Below, piece by piece: positions 44,461 to 53,003 of a stretch of 64,000 bases of DNA. The translations under genes and the position numbers were made by a program. Below the pieces are notes generated by a model that worked only from the letters and a program-made list of their open reading frames with translations, did not search any database and was not told where the DNA came from. Each line of letters starts with the position of its first letter. Position 1 is the stretch's first letter. Origin of the DNA: G963678095 sp963678095 (GTDB lineage Bacteria > Bacillota > Negativicutes > Selenomonadales > Selenomonadaceae); contig OY782746.1 of the NCBI GenBank assembly GCA_963678095.2, positions 248,001 to 312,000 of the forward strand, written 5' to 3'.

Positions 44461-45465
44461 TTAGACTGCTGTGACAGCGGCCTCTGTCGAAAGAATAGCA
44501 TCTACGCGACGAACTGGCACGCCTGCGAAAGTGATAGCTGGTTTCCCTGCTACGTTTTCTTCAGTCAACTGGTAAGTTGTTTTTGCTGTGATCTGACGAC
44601 GTAAGAACGACCGAACGCCACGGCTGCACATGAACGACGCTTTAACCCCGTTGAGGCTTTCGATTGTTTCGAGGGCCTGGGTCATAAGGTCGATAAGGTC
44701 AGCGCCAGCAGACGCGTTTTTCGTGAGGGCATTTACATCAATATTTGCAATACGGACTGCATATCTCCAGTCACGTACTGTGAGGCCGCAATCCCAAGTG
44801 TAATGCGATCTGTAGCCTTGGTATCTGCCTCCATTAGCGTCAAGCAACGTTACGCCGGCTGGTTGTCCTGCCGTGAGGTCTTCCATTGTGATACCTGCTT
44901 TGGATCCTTTTGGGTAAATACCATGCACGGTATTATCCCCCCATCCAACAAGCCAAATCGATGTGTTAGCGTTACCAGTTCCACCGCCGTCGATGACATT
45001 TTTTGCGCTGTCTGCTTTTGCCGTGTTGCGTGTGGAATACCGCGGGGCCAAGCCGACGAATTTTTCTGGGCTAGAAAGATCACCGTAAATCAAAGTCGAT
45101 GCATATTCCTGTGTCATGGACTCAATAAACGGAGATTCCTCAGAGAGACGGAAGTCTGGCGCGTTCCCGTTGAGGTCTGCCAGCTTCTTATCGATTTCCG
45201 CATAAGCCTCCAGCATACCGCAAGTGTCAGTTACTTGAGTTGTTACGGATTTACTAGGCTGCACGCCATAGTTTAAAAGCCTCCAAGTAACAGAAGGCAA
45301 TCCTGTGCGTACTGTGGTTTTATGGCCCGTTGGCAGATTGCCCTCCACGTGTAAAATATCGTCTAAAAACTCATTTTTCTGCGTCATGAGTTCAACGATC
45401 TTGTCTACTTTGCCGTTCGGGTCTGTCCGTTTGGCAACGTCGCTCAGTGTGTAAGCTAAAGCCAT
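44461..45465 (-). CDS. Major capsid protein (BPP-1 Bbp17-like)
   Basis: The 334-residue protein sits between the scaffold and cement genes. Visible features are a helical N-arm (SDVAKRTDPNGKVDKIVELMTQKNEFLDDIL), a beta-rich core with TTVRTGLPSVTWRLLNYGVQPSK, and a C-terminal PAITFAGVPVRRVDAIL. The resemblance to BPP-1-type capsid proteins is from memory of the family. HK97 fold is expected. Confidence 0.82.
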   Translation of the reverse strand: MALAYTLSDVAKRTDPNGKVDKIVELMTQKNEFLDDILHVEGNLPTGHKTTVRTGLPSVTWRLLNYGVQPSKSVTTQVTDTCGMLEAYAEIDKKLADLNGNAPDFRLSEESPFIESMTQEYASTLIYGDLSSPEKFVGLAPRYSTRNTAKADSAKNVIDGGGTGNANTSIWLVGWGDNTVHGIYPKGSKAGITMEDLTAGQPAGVTLLDANGGRYQGYRSHYTWDCGLTVRDWRYAVRIANIDVNALTKNASAGADLIDLMTQALETIESLNGVKASFMCSRGVRSFLRRQITAKTTYQLTEENVAGKPAITFAGVPVRRVDAILSTEAAVTAV

Positions 45466-45482
45466 TAATAATCAGTCCTTTC

Positions 45483-46211
45483 TTATTTGCCGCCGAATAA
45501 TACTTCGGCTGCGCTTTTAGTATTGTGCTGCTGCCCACTCTCGAAAGCATCTTCTTTTGTGGACTTTCCGATATTGGCAAAGAAACCAACAAAGTCTTTA
45601 TTGTTTTCAAGGCCAAACTCGGACAAGAGTTTCTGCACACCTTCTGGGGCGGCTTTAAAGCCCCTTACGGCGTCAGATATTTCCTCTTGTGTATATGCTT
45701 TAAGCGTTTCCGCTTTCCAGCCGTCAGTCATTTCCTTGTGGGCGTTGATTAAGCCCTGCTGCTGCTCTTGCACCATCTTGGCTTGAAAGTCCACAAGTTT
45801 TTGGGCATTGGCTTGCGTGAGGTTTAATTCCTTGGCCACGTCTTTAAACGCCGTGGCCTGTGCCTCATCAATCTGCAAACCTTCGGGAATAGTGAAGTTC
45901 TCATAAGCCTCTGGCGCGCCCTCTGGCTTTTGTTCCTCGCCGGGCTTTTGCTCTTCCCCAGGCTTTTGCCCTTCGCCGCTTAACAAGCCATCACCGCCCT
46001 GTTGCTGCTGTCCTTCACCGCCGCTTAGGACTCCATCGCCCTGCTGCTGTTGTTGCTGCTCCCCAGCGCCCTGTGTGCCTGCGTCAGCACCCGGCGCATT
46101 CTCTTGCTGCTGTTGTTCCCCCACGCCTTCGCCCTCGGCAAAAAGCTGCAAATCAAATACACGTTTCACTTGTGTTAACCCCTCTCTAATCGCGTAATTG
46201 TACCTTGCCAT
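45483..46211 (-). CDS. Scaffolding protein with Gln-rich segment
   Basis: The 242-residue protein has a Gln/Gly/Glu-rich low-complexity region (about residues 30-95) including three tandem GEEQKP units, and a helical C-terminal half that should form the scaffold core. VFDLQLFAEGEG near the N-terminus is typical of phage scaffold and capsid proteins. Two starts are plausible: ATG at 46211 (GGGAG, 7 bases, coupled to the upstream stop) and GTG at 46169 (GAGAGGGG, 9 bases). Confidence 0.75.
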   Translation of the reverse strand: MARYNYAIREGLTQVKRVFDLQLFAEGEGVGEQQQQENAPGADAGTQGAGEQQQQQQGDGVLSGGEGQQQQGGDGLLSGEGQKPGEEQKPGEEQKPEGAPEAYENFTIPEGLQIDEAQATAFKDVAKELNLTQANAQKLVDFQAKMVQEQQQGLINAHKEMTDGWKAETLKAYTQEEISDAVRGFKAAPEGVQKLLSEFGLENNKDFVGFFANIGKSTKEDAFESGQQHNTKSAAEVLFGGK

Positions 46212-46499
46212 TCATAAACTCCCTTTCCTATAGTTATCCCAGTGTAGGCCGTTATCTTCTGCGTACTGGTCACAGGACATCGTGAGCCCACCTTCAATCT
46301 GCCACAGCCCCGGAAAGGTATGATAGAAAGTCCCTTTATACACCCGGAATGAAAGTTTGTTATGTGTTGCTCTTTTCAATTCCACTAGTTTCTTGTCAAT
46401 AACCCGTTGTATGGCGCGGGCTTTTCTCTTTTCAAGAACAGCATCCCGCCATTCTACAAGAGTATCAAGCGCCGCAAGAAACGCGTCGATACTAGGCAT
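46212..46499 (-). CDS. Hypothetical protein in the head module
   Basis: The 95-residue protein is rich in basic residues in its N-terminal half (AVLEKRKARAIQRVIDKKLVELKRA) and ends WDNYRKGSL. It sits between the Bbp19-like and scaffold genes and its start overlaps the upstream stop by one base. I do not recognise a family. Confidence 0.65.
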   Translation of the reverse strand: MPSIDAFLAALDTLVEWRDAVLEKRKARAIQRVIDKKLVELKRATHNKLSFRVYKGTFYHTFPGLWQIEGGLTMSCDQYAEDNGLHWDNYRKGSL

Positions 46500-46858
46500 T
46501 ATAAAAGCCCCTCTCTTTTTAATCTGTTATTAATCGTGGCCTCGTCCGCCTTGGCATTACTGTAATGCTCCCGGCGCATACGGTCGTATGCCTCGGGCTG
46601 TGCCTCCATAATGTCCTGCATGAGAGTGAGACCAATACTGCGCTGGCCCTCTCTGTAGGCCATGTTCAGCGGCTCCATGCTCATGCTGGCGGACATAACG
46701 CCACAAGTGGATAATATCTCCCAAAGTAGACGGCGGCCTTGCGGTGTCTTTAAAGTTTCCCGTATGTCCTCCAGGTGTCTATCCCGGTTCCGATGGTCCT
46801 GCTCTAGCCGCAATCTACTTTCTATGTCTAATTCTTGGTACTGATCTAATAGGCTCAT
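46499..46858 (-). CDS. Bbp19-like phage protein
   Basis: The 119-residue helical protein has RETLKTPQGRRLLWEILSTCGV and the MAYREGQRSIGLTLMQDIM segment typical of Bbp19-type proteins found next to podovirus portals. Its start overlaps the portal stop by four bases (ATGA). Role in the head is unknown. Confidence 0.72.
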   Translation of the reverse strand: MSLLDQYQELDIESRLRLEQDHRNRDRHLEDIRETLKTPQGRRLLWEILSTCGVMSASMSMEPLNMAYREGQRSIGLTLMQDIMEAQPEAYDRMRREHYSNAKADEATINNRLKREGLL

Positions 46859-48522
46859 TCTTCCGCACCGCCCAGCCCGGTCAGCATGGTCAAGGCATTG
46901 TTGCTGTCCATCTTAGCGTCTGATAAGGTCTTAGCTCCCTGTACCATCGCCATGTTGTTTTGCATCTGCTCTGCCTGCTGCTGCGCTTGTGCGCGCTGCT
47001 GCCTGCGAGCGGCGATCTGCTCTTTGCTGCGGATAACCTTCGCGGGCATACCATTGGCCTGCATGTAATCGATAGCCGCCTCGTCAATGTCGACAACGTC
47101 CACAACTTCTGGGAATAACCCGGCCACGCTACCGACAAAGCCAAGGCTCTGCTGAATAGTTGACGTCGCAACCATCTGTTGTGCCTGTGCCAGAATGCTG
47201 ATGAAGTTTACTTTCATAAGCTGGGCGTTCATATCGGGTGGCGGGGGTGGTAACAGTCCACCACGCATCATGATATTGTACACACGCTTGATAAGAGGAG
47301 CATGTAGTTCCTGGTTCATGCTTTCCAGCACTGGCCCCAGGTTCATCATTTTTTCTTCGTGTTTTTCTGCTACCTCGCGCGCCGTGATAGGCTGTACCTG
47401 TTCGCTGTTTAGAATCATACGGAACAGGTCGACGAACAGCGTTTCATTGATCCGCTGCTCAATGCGCTGCACATTGGTACTTAGCGCGTTAAAGTCGATA
47501 TTGACCTGGTATACAGGCTTGACCGACATATCCGCTGTCTGGCTGGCCACGTAGGTGTTGACGCCGCCCGGCGCTGTGTTGAGGTTCTTCGATGTACCGG
47601 ACGATACAACTGGCGGGTTGACCATCTTGGCCAGACCAATCAGCCCGTCTTTCTCCATCTTCTGCAAGCTGCGTTGGTCGCCCATCGCATACATAGTAGG
47701 CCCTATGCCGTACACGTCTGAGGTCTTTGTAACCTCCCAGCGTGGTGTGAGGATAGGAAACTCATTGTACCCGCTCACGCGCAAGACGCTTTTATCGTCC
47801 TGCATTGGCAGGTAGTAGACAGACCGATAAGGCTTGCCCTTAAAGTCGTAGGCGCCTTTTATGCGGTTGTCGTTCGGCTCGATAACGTGCCGGACTTCGT
47901 GCATCTTTTTAAGCGTGTTGCTTTTGTACTCGTTTTGAATCGTTTCCGGCAGTGCATCAAGGCCGAAGGTTTCAACCATCTGCAACACCGTCATATCCAT
48001 GCGACGGGCGAAGGTGTTCACCAGGCCAAAACTATCAACGGCCAAGTAATACTGGCCGCAGGTCATGATCTTGCCGAATATGATTTTCTCGTAATGTTCT
48101 TCAATCGGGGCGGCTGCTGTGCCGAATTGCAATAACTCCGCGTACATCATAGGCAGTATCTTATAAATGTTACTACCCGCAAATACGGCATTGATCCGGC
48201 TTTCCACATCGTCCAGCCAGATACGCACCTGCGCGTTTTCGGCAAGGTCTGCATCGCCGGTGGTCAATTGAAACCAGGGGCGGCTTGGGCTTGTCAGCCC
48301 GCTATGCAGTCCTGCAGCTGCGGTTCGTAGGCCACGGATCAAAGTGTTGTTGATGTGCTCCCGATGATTGATAAGCCGGCTCTTTACAATGTCGTCACCC
48401 TCGAAAAACCCCCGTGTAGGATTGCCCCAGCGCTTGACGTCCTTCCAGGTCGGTAGCCAGTCCTGCGCGTCGTCGCGCATCTGGCAATAGCGCTGGTCCG
48501 TTTTTCTTTTGTCAAATTCCAT
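46855..48522 (-). CDS. Portal protein (T7 gp8-like head-tail connector)
   Basis: This 555-residue protein matches the podovirus head-tail connector family. Visible features are WKDVKRWGNPTRGFF near residue 26, INNTLIRGLRTAAAGLHSGLTSPSRPWFQL (57-86), and a C-terminal Gln-rich helix with AQAQQQAEQMQNN. It forms the dodecameric DNA gate. The terminase and scaffold genes flank it, with the expected order. Confidence 0.9.
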   Translation of the reverse strand: MEFDKRKTDQRYCQMRDDAQDWLPTWKDVKRWGNPTRGFFEGDDIVKSRLINHREHINNTLIRGLRTAAAGLHSGLTSPSRPWFQLTTGDADLAENAQVRIWLDDVESRINAVFAGSNIYKILPMMYAELLQFGTAAAPIEEHYEKIIFGKIMTCGQYYLAVDSFGLVNTFARRMDMTVLQMVETFGLDALPETIQNEYKSNTLKKMHEVRHVIEPNDNRIKGAYDFKGKPYRSVYYLPMQDDKSVLRVSGYNEFPILTPRWEVTKTSDVYGIGPTMYAMGDQRSLQKMEKDGLIGLAKMVNPPVVSSGTSKNLNTAPGGVNTYVASQTADMSVKPVYQVNIDFNALSTNVQRIEQRINETLFVDLFRMILNSEQVQPITAREVAEKHEEKMMNLGPVLESMNQELHAPLIKRVYNIMMRGGLLPPPPPDMNAQLMKVNFISILAQAQQMVATSTIQQSLGFVGSVAGLFPEVVDVVDIDEAAIDYMQANGMPAKVIRSKEQIAARRQQRAQAQQQAEQMQNNMAMVQGAKTLSDAKMDSNNALTMLTGLGGAEE

Positions 48523-48526
48523 TCAA

Positions 48527-48814
48527 TCAACTCCCCAGCGCGGTCTTTGCACCCGTTGGTACGTAGCTACTGGCCGCGCCTGTCGCTGTGCTGCCTGCAC
48601 CCTGGGCGGCTGCCACTCGCCTGCGGTTGGCCTGTACGGCTGCCGTAACGTCTGTACTGGTTGCACTTGACGCGGTCGGCGTAGCGGCTGCAGCGTCTTT
48701 GGCTGCCTGTATCTGGGCTTGTGCTGCCCGATCTGATGCAGCTGCAGCTTTATCCGCTGCGCTCTTTGATGCGGCGTATCCGATAACCGCTGGTATAATT
48801 GCTGCTGCACACAT
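48527..48814 (-). CDS. Small Ala/Ser-rich protein between terminase and portal
   Basis: From the ATG at 48814 (AAAGGAGAG six bases upstream) the protein has 95 residues: a short hydrophobic start (MCAAAIIPAVIGYAA), an Ala-rich helix and a Ser/Thr-rich linker. The frame remains open to 48913, but that overlaps the terminase. Function unknown; possibly a minor virion protein. Confidence 0.65.
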   Translation of the reverse strand: MCAAAIIPAVIGYAASKSAADKAAAASDRAAQAQIQAAKDAAAATPTASSATSTDVTAAVQANRRRVAAAQGAGSTATGAASSYVPTGAKTALGS

Positions 48815-48827
48815 AATAGTCTCTCCT

Positions 48828-50318
48828 TTACATACCCCCAAATGGGTCATATTCTGGCTGCTGCGTCTCTGTACCCATATCAAAAATGTCGTATGGCTTT
48901 GGTTGCTGAACACTCATAAGCCACTCATCCGGCTTTTTCTGTATAGGACGCGCAAAAGTAAGCGCGAGTGCGTCCGCCCGGTTAGGCGATGGTAGCCCGC
49001 GCTTTTTCATATCCTTTTTACTCTCCAGCATGATCTTGCCGTTTTCTTTGACGATGTATTCTGGGCCGATCATGTCGTCGTAGGTAACCTGGTCGTCCGG
49101 GTACGCACCGCCGGCTCTCAACCACTCACGCAACTCTTTCCACATATACGCCCGGATATTCAGATACCCGGCGTCTGGTGATGCCTCTGCAAAACTGACT
49201 AGCATCCATTGCCTCCCCATCTGCAATCCAGCACTATAAATGCCAGTGCCGTAGCCCTGGTCGATAATAACGCCGTCTGCTTTGTAGCGCGTTTCAAAGT
49301 CTGCAATATAGCCAGCAATCACAAAGTCATTATCATTCTTTTTGTAGACGGCCAGCAGTGTAGCCGCAAGGCCCTGCCGCATATACACAGCAATCTCATC
49401 GCCGCCGTCCCACGCGGGATCAACGCCGATGATGGTAGGCGCGAAGTTGTACTGGTGGGCTTGCAAGTGCTTGCCTCTGCCTCCCTCTGCCAAGGCTGTG
49501 CTGATAAACTGACGGTCTGATGATGACGGGAACTGCCCCTTAATACGTACTTTGACGTAGTCGCTATCTTCGCCGTTATCCGCCACCTGCTTGGCAAGTT
49601 CGGTCTTGTTCGTCATGCGGACGGTGCGGCTGTCGATCTGCCTGCACTTCCAGCGATGCCTAAACTTGCGAAAGCACTCACGAAAACGGCCTGTGTTACG
49701 TGTCGGGTTACCGAACGCGCACCAAATAATCTGCGTGTCCTCGTCAGACAGTGCGCCGTTGGCCACCTCCCAGATAACATCAGGAATAGCTGACGCCTCG
49801 TCGAATATGATAAGGATTCGTTTGCCCTGATTGTGTAGCCCTGCGAATGCCTCCGTATTGCGCTCTGACCACGGCGACATATCAATGCGCCAGGTCTTTT
49901 CGTGCTGTGGATCTGTACTAAAAAGGGCGGTAGCCGTATAAGTAAACAACTCTTTACCGATAAAGAGCCGGTACCACTTAGCGACTTCCGCCCATGTTTT
50001 TGTTTTTAACTGATTTTCCGTATTGGCTGTGACTACACCCTTTGTGTCCTCATATGTGGATATAGCCCACAGAATTAGCCACGCAACCAAACAAGATTTA
50101 CCAATACCATGCCCACTAGCTGTGGCGATCTGGATTGCCTCGTTGACCGTAAGCAGCCCATCTTTGATCTGCTGCAAGGTATCAATCTGCCAATCGTCTG
50201 GGCCGTCGAAGTTTTCGAGTTCGCCCTCGCCCCAGGGAAAAGCTGCATAAACAAAGCCAACTGGGTCGTTAGTAAACTCGGCAAGGAATTCAATCAGTTT
50301 GCTGTTGTCTTGCTGCAT
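48828..50318 (-). CDS. terL: Terminase large subunit
   Basis: This ATP-driven packaging motor has Walker A SGHGIGKS (about residues 71-78 in the frame from 50327), Walker B ILIIFDEAS (171-179) and C-terminal nuclease Asp residues (GVDPAWDGGDE, VIIDQGYGTG, SPNRADALAL). The ATG at 50318 has GGGAG ten bases upstream; the GTG at 50327 is too close to that site. It overlaps the small subunit gene. Confidence 0.93.
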   Translation of the reverse strand: MQQDNSKLIEFLAEFTNDPVGFVYAAFPWGEGELENFDGPDDWQIDTLQQIKDGLLTVNEAIQIATASGHGIGKSCLVAWLILWAISTYEDTKGVVTANTENQLKTKTWAEVAKWYRLFIGKELFTYTATALFSTDPQHEKTWRIDMSPWSERNTEAFAGLHNQGKRILIIFDEASAIPDVIWEVANGALSDEDTQIIWCAFGNPTRNTGRFRECFRKFRHRWKCRQIDSRTVRMTNKTELAKQVADNGEDSDYVKVRIKGQFPSSSDRQFISTALAEGGRGKHLQAHQYNFAPTIIGVDPAWDGGDEIAVYMRQGLAATLLAVYKKNDNDFVIAGYIADFETRYKADGVIIDQGYGTGIYSAGLQMGRQWMLVSFAEASPDAGYLNIRAYMWKELREWLRAGGAYPDDQVTYDDMIGPEYIVKENGKIMLESKKDMKKRGLPSPNRADALALTFARPIQKKPDEWLMSVQQPKPYDIFDMGTETQQPEYDPFGGM

Positions 50319-50778
50319 GCTCTGCACGCTCCCTTGCCTGTTTTAAGCGATCCGCGATACCAATATCGCCCGAAAGCTCAATGTCACGTTTATCCCGCCA
50401 GTCGGCAGGTTTTCTATTCTTAAGCCAGAATATCTGTGCAGTGACATCCGGAGCCATTTGCTTTTTGACTCTTTTTGTGATGCTCATTTCGTATTCGCCG
50501 CTATCAGGATCTTTTATAGATTCCTCGGTAACTTCTTCATACTCATACCCGAGTGCGCGTTTAAGCAATGCATTTTCAACCTGACGATCAATTACAACCT
50601 TGCCTCTTTTAAGGGTGTCCGATATGACAGGAAAGCGTTTAATCCATTCGTATAGAGTCTGCCGTCTTATCCCCATGTTTTGCGCAATCTGTTCATCCGT
50701 CAAACCATCACGCGCCCACCCTTCAATCTTTATCAGACCCTCTTTTGTGATCCATTCCTCAAACTTACCTTTTGCCAT
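50290..50778 (-). CDS. terS: Terminase small subunit
   Basis: The 162-residue protein starts with an HTH resembling resolvase-type small terminases (IEGWARDGLTDEQIAQNMGIRRQTLYEWIKRFP, about residues 18-50). A central region (YEYEEVTEESIKD) and a helical C-terminus follow (ADRLKQARERAEHAARQQ). It recognises the packaging site and feeds DNA to the large subunit, whose gene it overlaps. Confidence 0.85.
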   Translation of the reverse strand: MAKGKFEEWITKEGLIKIEGWARDGLTDEQIAQNMGIRRQTLYEWIKRFPVISDTLKRGKVVIDRQVENALLKRALGYEYEEVTEESIKDPDSGEYEMSITKRVKKQMAPDVTAQIFWLKNRKPADWRDKRDIELSGDIGIADRLKQARERAEHAARQQQTD

Positions 50779-50795
50779 ATCGCCTACACCTCCTT

Positions 50796-50824
50796 AAATA
50801 AAAATAACAGGGGGATTAGCCCTG
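50796..50824 (-). terminator. Weak hairpin before terS
   Basis: CAGGG and CCCTG (50808-50812, 50820-50824) form a short stem followed on the minus strand by TTATTTTTATTT. It lies between the 114-aa gene and terS. Five base pairs are few, so it may act only as an attenuator. Confidence 0.35.
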
Positions 50825-50858
50825 CCCGCTTACGCTTAGATACAGATCACCTCCTGTT

Positions 50859-51203
50859 TCAGTCCCTAATCTCAAACGGCGCAGCCCTATAACCCTGTAG
50901 ATGCTGCACGCCTTCCTGCGTGATGATAATGCTGTCGTGTGGAGTGCCTTTATCGTAGAGATAATCACACAGAGGCTGAGCTAGTGCCTTTAGCTGAGCA
51001 ATTTCCTCTAACGCTTTGGCCTGCGCGCAAGTCATTGGATCTTCATATGCCACCCAATCATCAGCAATAAAATCAACAATTTTCAGCGTGATATACATTC
51101 TATCGTCAGTTGTGTTTCGTACAAACGAATGTTTGTTTTCTTCATCATTCCAGCCAATACGCTTTACCCGGTCATATTTCTCTAATGCTTCCCATAGCTT
51201 CAT
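50859..51203 (-). CDS. Hypothetical protein with DUF2829/Tad2-like N-terminus
   Basis: The 114-residue protein starts MKLWEALEKYDRVKRIGWN and has IADDWVAYEDP about 35 residues later. This is the layout of DUF2829/Tad2-type small domains (EAL...R..W...DDW). The C-terminal half (AKALEEIAQLKALAQPLCDYLYDKG) is an unrelated helix. Tad2 proteins sequester Thoeris signals, but many look-alikes have no known role. The match is short. Confidence 0.5.
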   Translation of the reverse strand: MKLWEALEKYDRVKRIGWNDEENKHSFVRNTTDDRMYITLKIVDFIADDWVAYEDPMTCAQAKALEEIAQLKALAQPLCDYLYDKGTPHDSIIITQEGVQHLQGYRAAPFEIRD

Positions 51204-51457
51204 GCTTTCACCGCCAAATCAACATTCTCGATTTCAGCACGACATTCGAGGATTCGCTGATACTGCCGCATATAAACCAGCTGTTCAAACAATAATTCGT
51301 AATCGCATGACGGTGTGAAAGGAAGTGTTCCTGCCTTGTACTTTTTAAGCATGGCTTCCAGTTTATCCGCACGGATTTTTAACTCATGGTACTCACCTTT
51401 ATATCTGTCTTGATAGTTTTCGCTTCCCATTAGCTTGAAACAATCTTTAATTTCCAT
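51200..51457 (-). CDS. Small phage hypothetical protein
   Basis: From the ATG at 51457 (AAGGAGAG four bases upstream) the protein has 85 residues. It is helical and charged in the first half (YHELKIRADKLEAMLKKY) with an aromatic C-terminal half (YELLFEQLVYMRQYQR). The longer frame upstream is noise overlapping a different gene. Function unknown. Confidence 0.65.
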   Translation of the reverse strand: MEIKDCFKLMGSENYQDRYKGEYHELKIRADKLEAMLKKYKAGTLPFTPSCDYELLFEQLVYMRQYQRILECRAEIENVDLAVKA

Positions 51458-51468
51458 GTCCTCTCTCC

Positions 51469-51684
51469 TTATCCCACTACCATATTTTTTAAAAACCAAT
51501 AAACCCCTACCGAAACGACTACGATAATCCCCGCAACGATCCAGTGCGCCATATAAAGCGCATTTACCAACGCTATCAGCACGCCTACGGCTACGAGATA
51601 GTATACCCTTGCATCTACCCAACCCGTTTGTCCGAGTCCGATTGATGCGATGATTAGGGATATAGCCATAATATATACCAACAT
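51469..51684 (-). CDS. Small three-helix membrane protein
   Basis: The 71-residue protein is almost entirely hydrophobic, with three predicted membrane helices (about 2-17, 27-44 and 49-66). A GGAGGCATAAACT stretch places the ribosome site before the ATG. It lies between early and late modules, far from the lysis genes. It may act in superinfection exclusion or as an accessory membrane protein. No family is recognised. Confidence 0.6.
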   Translation of the reverse strand: MLVYIMAISLIIASIGLGQTGWVDARVYYLVAVGVLIALVNALYMAHWIVAGIIVVVSVGVYWFLKNMVVG

Positions 51685-51701
51685 AGTTTATGCCTCCTTT
51701 C

Positions 51702-52163
51702 TCAATAACTCCCATGCTCACTCTTTACCAGTGCCTTAATCGTGTCCCTCTGCCCCTGGAGCTGCTCAAGGCGATCCTTTGCCTTAATCTCTACTGCCTT
51801 TTTCGTCAGCCAATCCTGCTTAGCCGCCCTCACACTCACATCAGAATTAGCATACGCATTGATAATCGTCTGATTCCCCGCCTTGAGATCATGATCTGCG
51901 ATTGCACCAATCTTCGCCGTACTCAGCAAATCATCATAAGTACTCCTGGCGTTCATGCGATCGATCTTATACTGCGATAACCGCCGCCCCAAGAACAAAA
52001 TACAATTCTCAGCCATCTTGAGTAGCTTTTGATGCTCCTGGAGCCCGCCCCCTTCGGTGAGGATTATGTCTCCAGGGGTAAAATTGCTTTGATTTGTACA
52101 CTCGCTGCACTTTATCGCGCCGGTGTTCTCGTTGCCGCAGCCTAAACAGCCGAATTTAGTCAT
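51702..52163 (-). CDS. Zinc-ribbon and coiled-coil phage protein
   Basis: The 153-residue protein has a zinc ribbon at the start (CLGCGNENTGAIKCSEC, residues 6-22), then long helices ending KAKDRLEQLQGQRDTIKAL. It overlaps the HNH gene by four bases. Function unknown; a packaging or regulatory partner is possible from its position. Confidence 0.65.
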   Translation of the reverse strand: MTKFGCLGCGNENTGAIKCSECTNQSNFTPGDIILTEGGGLQEHQKLLKMAENCILFLGRRLSQYKIDRMNARSTYDDLLSTAKIGAIADHDLKAGNQTIINAYANSDVSVRAAKQDWLTKKAVEIKAKDRLEQLQGQRDTIKALVKSEHGSY

Positions 52164-52480
52164 ACATCATACCCCATCTTTCTGCGCACCCTGCGCCTAC
52201 ATTCTTCCCCGCTTATTCCTAGCCGCCGCCCCGCAACCTCAAACATTTGCTCTTGCGTGAGCAGTCCAAGATGATTTTTGCCGTGGCAACCCTGCTGCAG
52301 TGCTGCCGGCCCATCAAGCATAAGCACATTTTCCGGCATGTCTGGACCGCCTGCACCTTTCGGGATGATATGGGCGATTTCAAGATTATGGATTGATCCG
52401 CATATCTCGCAACAGTCATGTTCTTTGCGAAATTGCCGCATAAATGCCGGATCACGGGGCTTATGCTTTGGGAACATCAT
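52160..52480 (-). CDS. HNH-type endonuclease-like protein
   Basis: The 106-residue protein contains CEICGSIHNLEIAHIIP (CxxC and the catalytic His of the HNH beta-beta-alpha motif, residues 24-40) and a later CHGKNH (65-70). Phage HNH proteins often assist terminase in cos cleavage, and terminase lies 2 kb downstream. It overlaps both neighbours by four bases. Confidence 0.78.
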   Translation of the reverse strand: MMFPKHKPRDPAFMRQFRKEHDCCEICGSIHNLEIAHIIPKGAGGPDMPENVLMLDGPAALQQGCHGKNHLGLLTQEQMFEVAGRRLGISGEECRRRVRRKMGYDV

Positions 52481-52752
52481 AAATCATTATCCAGCAGCAC
52501 TTGCGTGAGCACTTCGCCCAATGCGCAAATTTTATGATGCTCCAAATTAAGTTCTAGCCGGTAATTCAAAGCCTCTATGATTTCATGCATCATAACTTCA
52601 TGCTGCGCACTTTCCGGCAACGTCCCACAAATACGAATTTCATTGACGTAATTATTGCACTGCCCTGTATTTCCACCAGAGTCAGCGATGTAATGCTCAT
52701 CAATAACGATTTTATATTCATGCCCTAATATTTTTATTTTCTTCGGAACCAT
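52477..52752 (-). CDS. Metallopeptidase-like phage protein (HEIIE)
   Basis: The 91-residue protein has MMHEIIEALNY (His56, Glu57, Glu60), a zincin-like motif, preceded by an extended strand region (KIKILGHEYKIVIDEHYI). It resembles small ImmA/SprT-like phage proteins. It is divergent to the plus-strand gene at 52830, whose promoter starts just beyond its own start codon. Confidence 0.65.
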   Translation of the reverse strand: MVPKKIKILGHEYKIVIDEHYIADSGGNTGQCNNYVNEIRICGTLPESAQHEVMMHEIIEALNYRLELNLEHHKICALGEVLTQVLLDNDL

Positions 52753-52755
52753 ATT

Positions 52756-52784
52756 CTGACACCGCCTTAATATTTTGATATAAT
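52756..52784 (+). promoter_or_regulatory. Near-consensus sigma-70 promoter for the plus-strand gene
   Basis: CTGACA (52756-52761) and TATAAT (52779-52784) are separated by exactly 17 bases. This is the best sigma-70 promoter I noticed in the prophage, and it points against all other phage genes. Confidence 0.8.
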
Positions 52785-52829
52785 ATGCATGTACAAACCT
52801 ACATATGTACCGAAAAGAGATGAATATTC

Positions 52830-52994
52830 ATGGCTACTAACACAGGTAATGATTTTCGTCGTGGTGCTGTAAGAGATCGCAGTCAAACACATGCGCCAAA
52901 TGGTAATGCTGTAAAAAGAGATTCCGGCACTGGTAGATTTATTGACCAGAAAACTACCCCAGGGGATTTCAAGGGTGTACGTCACGAAAAATAA
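52830..52994 (+). CDS. Antisense 54-aa basic moron-like protein
   Basis: The frame reads MATNTGNDFRRGAVRDRSQT, ends DFKGVRHEK and is rich in Arg, Lys, Thr and Gly. From memory it resembles a widespread family of 50-65-aa basic proteins with the pattern TGNDxRxGxVxxRxQ ... VKRDxxTGRF ... FKGVRxE, whose function is unknown. It has its own promoter (52756-52784), a modest AAGAGA ribosome site and a terminator (53004-53032). It is the only plus-strand gene in the prophage part of the window. Because it is autonomous, it is likely expressed in the lysogen. Confidence 0.78.
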   Translation: MATNTGNDFRRGAVRDRSQTHAPNGNAVKRDSGTGRFIDQKTTPGDFKGVRHEK

Positions 52995-53003
52995 GTTTCA
53001 CAA

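Noticed and set aside
52767..52985. Minus-strand frame overlapping the plus-strand moron
   Set aside because: The plus-strand frame has promoter, terminator and family-like sequence; the minus-strand frame has none of these.
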